Shown here: positions 57,988-64,000 of the stretch, piece by piece | Position numbering within the stretch: position 1 is the stretch's first letter | Layout of the letters: each line of letters starts with the position of its first letter | Assembly (NCBI RefSeq): GCF_000934545.1 | Contig: NZ_CP010554.1 | Location: forward strand, 62,001 to 126,000 | Direction of reading: 5' to 3' | Source: Rugosibacter aromaticivorans | Lineage (GTDB): Bacteria; Pseudomonadota; Gammaproteobacteria; Burkholderiales; Rhodocyclaceae | Length of the DNA stretch: 64,000 nucleotides | Translations under genes and position numbers: made by a program | Notes under the pieces: model-generated | What the model saw: the letters and a program-made list of their open reading frames with translations, nothing else | What the model was told of the DNA's origin: nothing | Databases searched by the model: none

Positions 57988-60003
57988 TCAGATGCATTTC
58001 ACTTCGGTGGCGGGCGACAAGAGCTTGAAAATCTGCTCAACGTTGATCTTGACCGCGCTATTCTTGTAGCCCGCGTCGCGGAACACCACGCGTAGCGGCT
58101 GATGCTTGGCCAGTTCCTTCACGAAGGTTTCGTCGATGCTGCCGCTGGCGTCGAAGCAGGCGGCAAGCACATTGCCATCGACAAAGAATACGTCCTTGCC
58201 TTGAATGGACTGTTTGGCGATGGGTAGCGCCAGATCGACACCCCAATCCAGCATCACCTGGAACAGCAGGTCTTCGGGTGTACGGTCGGGCTTGATGTTG
58301 TCGACGAACAGGTCGAACTTGGCTTTGTCGAGCGCATCGGGCGCGTAGTAAACGTCGGCCATATTCGACGTGTCGATCTTCAGCGTACGGAATCCAACAT
58401 CCTTGTCCCATGAAGAATGGGTGCTATCAGAAACAACCAGTTTTCCAGAGCGACGAATTCGCTCCTTGCTTATATCTGCAATGCTCTTAAATCCTGCCTT
58501 ATAGGCCTCAGTGTCCTCGTTGCACGGCTCGGCCAGCTGAACCATTACGAATCTGCGATTGATTCCGTCTTCGGCGTTGACCTGCATTACCGCGTGCGCA
58601 GTTGTTGAAGATCCTGCAAAGTAATCCATAACCACATCGCCATCGTTGAGCTTGAGTGAGCTGAGAAGAATCTTCAGCAGCGATGTGGGTTTTGGGTAAG
58701 AAAAATAGCTTTTGCCTTCAAAGATATTCTCCACCTCAATCCCTCCGTCACTTTTCAACGAAAGAATAGACCGCAGAAGGAAAGTATTTACGTCATCAAG
58801 ATACGTTATGGAGCTGGGCTGTGTGGTCTCATTCTTGGCGAACCAAATTCGGCCACACATCACACTCCCGTCGTGAAGCCTTACGATGCTCTCGTATTTG
58901 CCATCCTTGAATTTTGCAGCCTCCCAAAATGTTTCCTTTTTCCAGCGCCAACCGCGATCCGGAACTGCCACAGGATTTCCTGTGATTGGGTGTGGCACTT
59001 CATAGCGCGGCCCAAATGTGTTCGCATTTGGCCAGCTCATGTTTATCTTGCCCCAGAGGCGGTAGTTCTCGTCAAAGGAGTTGTAGAGCGTAATGCCGCG
59101 GTCGTAGCCTTGTTTTTTGTAGAGCTTCTTTATTTCCTTTTCGGCTTCGGCAATGGGGGTTTTGGCCTTTTTGAGCTTCTCGACCATTTCGTAAATATCT
59201 TCGAGGCCATCTTTGCGCATCACGAGTTCGTGCGGGATGGTGGCATCCTTGGCGTATATCAGGATGAAGTCATGGATGTTGCCGATCCCTTTGTCATTCT
59301 TTGGGATGCGCTTGTTCCAAGATATGCACTCGATGAAGTTCTGCTCACCAAATACCTCGTCGCAAACCTTCTTTAAATTTGATATTTCATCGTTTCCTAT
59401 GGAGATGAAAATAAATCCGTCATCTCTCAAGAGTGGGCGAGACAGCTTCAGTCTCGAATAGATCATGTTTAACCAATCCGAATGGAATCGGCCGTTTGAA
59501 TCGGTATTGGCGGTTAGCCGATTGCCTTGCTTGTCCTTTTGATTGGACTCAAGAAAATACTTATCGAGATCTGATGCAAAGCAGTCTTCGTAGATCAAAT
59601 CACTGCCTGTGTTGTATGGAGGGTCGATGTAGATCATCTTGACCTTGCCAAGGTAGGTCTCTTGCAGCAGCTTCAGCGCATCGAGGTTATCGCCCTCAAT
59701 GAACAAGTTCTTCGTGGTGTCGAAGTTCACGCTTTCATCGCGGCAGGGGCGCAGCGTTTTGGCAATGGGCGCATTCGCCGTCAACAGTGCCTCACGCTTA
59801 CCCGGCCAGTTCAGGTGATAGCGCTCCTGCGGCCCTTCCACGATCGACTCGACAAGCTCTTGCCGCAACTGGTCGAAATCCACGGCCAACTTCATGCTGC
59901 CGTCCTCGCCCTTGGCTTCGGTGACGCAGCCCGGAAACAGATCACGAATACGGGCGATGTTGTCCTGCGTGAGATTGGGTGAATGCATTTTTAGTTTTTC
60001 CAT
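57988..60003 (-). CDS. Type III DNA methyltransferase, Mod subunit
   Basis: The 671-residue protein is a beta-group N6-adenine methyltransferase: [21 protein letters not shown], motif IV in [16 protein letters not shown], a target recognition part in the middle (residues about 220-420), and motif I late in [17 protein letters not shown]. It carries site recognition for the Mod-Res complex. Upstream of res in the same leftward operon. Confidence 0.93.
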   Translation of the reverse strand: MEKLKMHSPNLTQDNIARIRDLFPGCVTEAKGEDGSMKLAVDFDQLRQELVESIVEGPQERYHLNWPGKREALLTANAPIAKTLRPCRDESVNFDTTKNLFIEGDNLDALKLLQETYLGKVKMIYIDPPYNTGSDLIYEDCFASDLDKYFLESNQKDKQGNRLTANTDSNGRFHSDWLNMIYSRLKLSRPLLRDDGFIFISIGNDEISNLKKVCDEVFGEQNFIECISWNKRIPKNDKGIGNIHDFILIYAKDATIPHELVMRKDGLEDIYEMVEKLKKAKTPIAEAEKEIKKLYKKQGYDRGITLYNSFDENYRLWGKINMSWPNANTFGPRYEVPHPITGNPVAVPDRGWRWKKETFWEAAKFKDGKYESIVRLHDGSVMCGRIWFAKNETTQPSSITYLDDVNTFLLRSILSLKSDGGIEVENIFEGKSYFSYPKPTSLLKILLSSLKLNDGDVVMDYFAGSSTTAHAVMQVNAEDGINRRFVMVQLAEPCNEDTEAYKAGFKSIADISKERIRRSGKLVVSDSTHSSWDKDVGFRTLKIDTSNMADVYYAPDALDKAKFDLFVDNIKPDRTPEDLLFQVMLDWGVDLALPIAKQSIQGKDVFFVDGNVLAACFDASGSIDETFVKELAKHQPLRVVFRDAGYKNSAVKINVEQIFKLLSPATEVKCI

Positions 60004-60063
60004 GTTCTTTTCCTCTGGACGCCAGTGGTTAGCGGCTCACAATTCAAGTTCGTATTGGTATGG

Positions 60064-62766
60064 TCAGTCGCCTTGTTGCCAGTCCTGGCAAAAGTGCGTG
60101 CGCAGACTTTCGATGGCGGATGGCAAGCTGCCCTGGCAAGTCACACCCAAGTAGGTGGCCGCGCGCGTGGTGCCGACGTACAGGTATTTGTCGAACAGCG
60201 CCGGGTGTAGCGTGGCGAGCTGGTCAATGCCGACAAAGAACACCGCCTCGAACTCCAGGCCTTTGATGTGCTGGATGTCGAACACGCGCACATTGCTTTC
60301 CTGCCCCACAGCCTGGCCCTCTCGGCAAGCGATGACCTGGATGTTGTGCTCCGCCAAGGCGGCGTTCAGCGCGTCGGCCACCGGAGCAACGTCGTCCTCG
60401 GTGTTCACAAAAATGGCGGTGGATGGCAACTGACCGACAAAGCGCTCAATCTCGCGAATGCGATCCGCCAGCCAACCGACAATGGTTTCTGCGTTGGTGG
60501 CGTGCTCCAGCAAGGCTGGCGCAACACCCACGCTGTCCATATGCGCAGGCAAGCTGGCGTTTTGCTCGGTACCACCGACGGCGCGGATCATGGCGCGGGC
60601 CAGATCGTTCAGCTGCTTGCTCTGACGGTAGGAGACAGTGATCTCCTTGATATCGAAATCGGCGAAGACCCACTTCAAGTCGTCGGCGGAGCGTGCGCCC
60701 CAGGTGGTCAGGCGCTGATTGAAATCGCCGCAGGCAAAGAATGAGCGCAGTCGCGGATGCGCCAGCGCCGCCATGCTCGCAAGCTGGATGGGCGAGAAGT
60801 CCGTCGCTTCATCTACCAGTATCTGGTTGCGGTAATGCCCCAGGATAGGATGGAGCGATGACCACGCTGGACTATCGATGTCGCGCTGAACATTGGGCCG
60901 ACTGATCAGATCGCCTGCGGCGCGCAAGATCGCGAGCAAGACGATGTCCAACTCCAGCGGGTGGATGTCGCGCGCCTCAAAACCTTCGTGGCGATACCAG
61001 GTGTTTGCCGGTTGGTGTTCGCGCCTGAATGCACGGTAGCGCTTCGGAATGCCGTCGAGGTAGCGCTTGACCGGATTGACGAACCGGCGTGCACTGGCCT
61101 GCACCAGAAGGCTTGCCCCCACCTCGGCGCGATCCGCTTCTGTCAGACCACGATCCCCCAACCACTCGATGATCTTGCCGTTGCGGGAGGCTTTGCTGAC
61201 TGCGCGCTTCGATGCTGCCGCCCGGGCTTGGGCACGCACGGCTTGCATATAGGCATTGAGCGCGGCGGCACGGCCTGTGCGGGGTGCGGTGGCGTCTTCC
61301 TCCTCATCAGCGTCGGGGTCGTCCTGGTCGTCCGCATCAGTCGCTTGCGCCTGTTGCAGGCTGTCTATTACGCGGGCCAATTCATCCAGAAAGGCTCGGT
61401 TGCGGTTGAGCTGCAGGTTGAGCGCGGCCTTGATCTTGCCGTCGGAGCCTTCCTTCAGGCTGCTGACGAGCGCCTGTACTTTGGCAATCTCCACCGCCAG
61501 CGAGCCAAACATTGCCGCCAGTGCGCCATCGGCCGCCCGCGACAAGATGTCTTGCAGACGTGCGCCGAGGCTCAGGACTTCGGGAGTTTTGGCTTCGTGG
61601 AGCTGGGTCGCTGCATCATGCAGCTCCTGCACATAGGCCTTGCGCTGCCATGCGTCGAAATCGTCAAACCATTGAATGGGGCGCTCTAGTGCTGCCTCGC
61701 TCAGGCTGGCTAATCCGTCTTTCAGGACAAAGGTGCCGCCGCCAGAAGCCGTTCTGAGGACGCCGAATGCGTTGCGGGCTAGCTCGCGTCGATAGTCCTG
61801 CCACGTTCTGATGCGCAGATCCGAGGCGGGAACACCTTCGCGTGCAAATGCCTCCTTGAGGTATTGCTTGAGCAATTCCGTGGGTGTGAACATCAGCCAG
61901 CTGTTGGCGTGCGCCATACCTTGGGCTGAGGCAACTGTTTCAACCAGACGTTGTTCGCCTTCTTCCAGGAAGGCCGTGTCGAGCTTTTGGCCGAGGCGTC
62001 GGATCAGGGTGGTTGTTTTGCCTGTACCGGGCGGGCCCAGGATCAACAGGCGCTTGTCGAGAGGGAGACGGAAAATTTCGTCCTGGTATTGATCGAGGAT
62101 GGGCTGATCCCGCAGTCCCATCTTGGTGATGACGCTGCGGCGAACGCCGTCGATGATGTTGGCCTTGACGGTCTCTTCGGCCAGCAATTGGCCAAGAATG
62201 TCTTCGGTGACTTCCTCCCCCGCAACCTCGGTCAGCAGCGCACGCAGTGACTCGATGGTGAACGGCCCAAAATGCTCGGCTTCAACGACGGTGTCGCGAG
62301 AGTCCCACCCATCGGCAAGCGCATTGGGCCGAAGCTGGGCCCGCTCAAGAACCTCAACGACGGTTCCATTGGGAAGCGTGAACTCTGCGCCAATTGCCAG
62401 TGAGGCCAGGCGTCCAACCGGCGCGCGGTAGCTGGCCAAATTGGGAAAGCCCGATACCGGCGTCGTGCGGCAGATGTAGTAGGTTTTCTCTTCTCCCTCT
62501 TCATCGACCACCACAACGCGGGCGATGGCAGGCTCTGCCACCAGCACCTGATAGCTTTCGCGGTTCGCCTGACTGATCTGATCCAGCCTTTGGATGGCTG
62601 AACTGGACGTCATTGTGTTGATGCTTGCCAGCGCATCCGAGCCCAGTGTCCGCCCATCGTGCAGCTTGCTCTTGGCCGTTTCAGCAATGCTTTCGAGTTG
62701 CGCCAACGCTTCGCCAGCGACCTGCTCGATGTGTTTCCTCGATTCGTCATTCAGGCTCTGCGTCAT
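60064..62766 (-). CDS. UvrD/SF1-type helicase of the defence operon
   Basis: The 900-residue protein has SF1 motifs: LLILGPPGTGKTTTL (motif I), ILVDEATDFSPIQ (II), FFACGDFNQRLT (III), VFDIQHIKGLEFEAVFFVG (V) and LYVGTTRAATYLGVT (VI). The first 230 residues and a long charged middle part are not typical of UvrD. No nuclease motif is seen. It starts in an ATGA overlap with the DUF4391 gene, so it is made in step with it. Confidence 0.88.
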   Translation of the reverse strand: MTQSLNDESRKHIEQVAGEALAQLESIAETAKSKLHDGRTLGSDALASINTMTSSSAIQRLDQISQANRESYQVLVAEPAIARVVVVDEEGEEKTYYICRTTPVSGFPNLASYRAPVGRLASLAIGAEFTLPNGTVVEVLERAQLRPNALADGWDSRDTVVEAEHFGPFTIESLRALLTEVAGEEVTEDILGQLLAEETVKANIIDGVRRSVITKMGLRDQPILDQYQDEIFRLPLDKRLLILGPPGTGKTTTLIRRLGQKLDTAFLEEGEQRLVETVASAQGMAHANSWLMFTPTELLKQYLKEAFAREGVPASDLRIRTWQDYRRELARNAFGVLRTASGGGTFVLKDGLASLSEAALERPIQWFDDFDAWQRKAYVQELHDAATQLHEAKTPEVLSLGARLQDILSRAADGALAAMFGSLAVEIAKVQALVSSLKEGSDGKIKAALNLQLNRNRAFLDELARVIDSLQQAQATDADDQDDPDADEEEDATAPRTGRAAALNAYMQAVRAQARAAASKRAVSKASRNGKIIEWLGDRGLTEADRAEVGASLLVQASARRFVNPVKRYLDGIPKRYRAFRREHQPANTWYRHEGFEARDIHPLELDIVLLAILRAAGDLISRPNVQRDIDSPAWSSLHPILGHYRNQILVDEATDFSPIQLASMAALAHPRLRSFFACGDFNQRLTTWGARSADDLKWVFADFDIKEITVSYRQSKQLNDLARAMIRAVGGTEQNASLPAHMDSVGVAPALLEHATNAETIVGWLADRIREIERFVGQLPSTAIFVNTEDDVAPVADALNAALAEHNIQVIACREGQAVGQESNVRVFDIQHIKGLEFEAVFFVGIDQLATLHPALFDKYLYVGTTRAATYLGVTCQGSLPSAIESLRTHFCQDWQQGD

Positions 62767-63464
62767 GCACTCTCCCTCCCGGTCAATTCTTCAAGTTCGT
62801 TTTTAAGCTGCCGCAAGTGCGCGTTGATCTCTACCTTGCGGTTGAATTGTTTTTCTTTGGCAAGTCGGCTGGCGGCTTTCTCGACCTCACGCTGCTTGGC
62901 GGCAACCTGTTCAACGCGGGCGACCAAGTCAGCGAGGCTTTCTTGTGGGCGCGCGGGCGTGGGAATCAGGCGGTGAAGCGCCTGCTCATACAAGCCGCCC
63001 AAGTCGAGTGCCAAGGGCATGGCGGCGCGCTCACAGTCACTCGGCAACCAGGCTGTCGCAAAGTAGTCGCTCAAGACCCAACGGCTGGCGTCTGACTCGT
63101 TCGGGCGCTTGTACGCGGCAATCACCTGTGTTCGGCCATCAAAGCTCAGCTCGAAGATGATGGGAAACTGCACCGCGCCATCGATGCAGCGCAAGACGTC
63201 CAGATTCAGCTCAGACGTCTTGAGCTGGATTGAGAAAATCTGAAGCTCTGGTACTCCCGGCTTGGCGGGCAGGTTGATCGTTTCTGGTGCCAACTTGTAT
63301 TGCCAGACGATCTGCTCCACCTGCTCGACGAACAAGTCCTTCAGCCTCGTATTGGCACCGCTGTGTTCGTAGATCTTGTTCTTTGGCAGGGTGCGGCCAA
63401 AAGCGGCTTGCTTCGGGTAATTGATGAACGCGGCATTCGACTCGAATCGGGCGGGCAGACTCAT
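62763..63464 (-). CDS. DUF4391 protein
   Basis: From the ATG at 63464, overlapping the stop of the upstream gene, the protein has 233 residues (MSLPARFESNAAFINYPKQAAFGRTLPKNKIYEHSG...) with the DUF4391 signature ...LFVEQVEQIVWQYKLAPETINLP and a C-terminal charged coiled coil (RLAKEKQFNRKVEINAHLRQLKNELEEL). DUF4391 proteins occur next to type III-like restriction genes and large helicases; the task is unknown. Confidence 0.85.
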   Translation of the reverse strand: MSLPARFESNAAFINYPKQAAFGRTLPKNKIYEHSGANTRLKDLFVEQVEQIVWQYKLAPETINLPAKPGVPELQIFSIQLKTSELNLDVLRCIDGAVQFPIIFELSFDGRTQVIAAYKRPNESDASRWVLSDYFATAWLPSDCERAAMPLALDLGGLYEQALHRLIPTPARPQESLADLVARVEQVAAKQREVEKAASRLAKEKQFNRKVEINAHLRQLKNELEELTGRESA

Positions 63465-64000
63465 CCGGCCTCCTGAATCACGAGGAAGGTGATCAGTTCG
63501 AAGTCGTCCAGCCCGGCGATGGTATTGACCAGCGCGGTGGTCTTGCCGCCGCTGAACAGGCTGTCCAGATCCTTCTCTTCCTTCACCTCGATCATGGAGC
63601 GGATGGTCTTGCCAAGCAGGTCCGAATACACCTGCATCTTGCGGCCATCGGCCGTTTCCTTGTTGAACAGGCGGCAGGCATCTGGAATAGGCTGGGCTTG
63701 CCCCTTGCAACAGGTGCGCACCAGATCGAGCAGGCGCTTGACCTCGGTGTGGTCGTGAATGACTTCACCCTCGCGGTTGATGTAGACGAGGTAGTAAGGG
63801 TGCAGCCGGTTGTGCTGGCTGACACTGACGCTCGGATTGCGGTTGCGAAGCGTGAAGATCACGCCCGGGCGCAGGCCCAACTCCGGCTTGGCAGGCACCA
63901 CGGCGTGCATCCCGCTTGGCACGTTGCTCAATTCACCATTGGCCTTAACGTAGTTGAGCAAGTCCATGCGGAAGTCATTGAGTCCGAGGTCAGTGATCGA
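63461..64000 (-). CDS. C-terminus of a helicase-associated protein (partial)
   Basis: The frame is open to the right edge; the visible 179 residues begin SITDLGLNDFRMDLLNYVKANGELSN and end FELITFLVIQEAG. By context, just before DUF4391 and overlapping it by 4 bases, this is probably the end of the large helicase that usually precedes DUF4391 in such operons, but no helicase motif is in view. Confidence 0.6.
   Translation of the reverse strand, partial: SITDLGLNDFRMDLLNYVKANGELSNVPSGMHAVVPAKPELGLRPGVIFTLRNRNPSVSVSQHNRLHPYYLVYINREGEVIHDHTEVKRLLDLVRTCCKGQAQPIPDACRLFNKETADGRKMQVYSDLLGKTIRSMIEVKEEKDLDSLFSGGKTTALVNTIAGLDDFELITFLVIQEAG

Overview
The window starts in what looks like a betaproteobacterial chromosome (about 1-5,800) and then runs into a long stack of acquired DNA that continues past the right edge. 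The chromosomal part carries the end of a short-chain dehydrogenase, a frameshifted 2-keto-4-pentenoate hydratase-type gene, a groES-groEL operon under a textbook CIRCE operator, an acetate permease pair (DUF485 protein and ActP) and a tRNA-Phe with its own promoter and terminator. The host assignment rests on GroES/GroEL sequence style and gene content only.

From about 5.8 to 17.2 kb is an accessory block of higher GC. First comes a divergent cassette of an XRE regulator plus an ImmA/IrrE-type metallopeptidase facing two unrecognised genes. Then come two separate mercury-resistance operons, each with its own divergent merR and a 19-bp-spacer mer promoter: merTPCA (9.8-13.1 kb) and merTP plus a GDCCVxC protein (15.8-17.2 kb). 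Between them sits a tightly overlapping four-gene cassette built around a large serine recombinase and a DUF2924 protein. It is the only integrase-type gene seen in the window.

From 17.3 to about 53.1 kb is an essentially complete lambda-type tailed prophage. Early genes (17.3-25.6 kb) encode small HTH proteins, a BRO-type antirepressor, a Sak4-like ATPase with a DUF669-like partner, a PD-(D/E)XK nuclease, a P4-type primase-helicase and a RuvC-like resolvase. Two tandem ParB-methyltransferase fusions follow (25.9-28.6 kb), then a leftward cluster of five small genes (28.6-30.6 kb) whose transcription units are each preceded by the same 31-bp element. Late genes (30.7-52.7 kb) run terminase, gpW, portal, S49 protease with nested scaffold, decoration and capsid proteins, tail proteins with a likely -1 frameshift in the G/T chaperone, tape measure, tail tip, holin and lysozyme.

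From 53 kb to the right edge is a leftward defence-type operon: a cut-off helicase-like C-terminus, DUF4391, an SF1 helicase, type III Mod and Res, and a DUF262-HNH (GmrSD-like) protein whose reading frame runs into the end of the phage module. Most strong candidates for something new are the 31-bp repeat family, the composition of the defence operon and the XRE/ImmA cassette with its two unknown partners.
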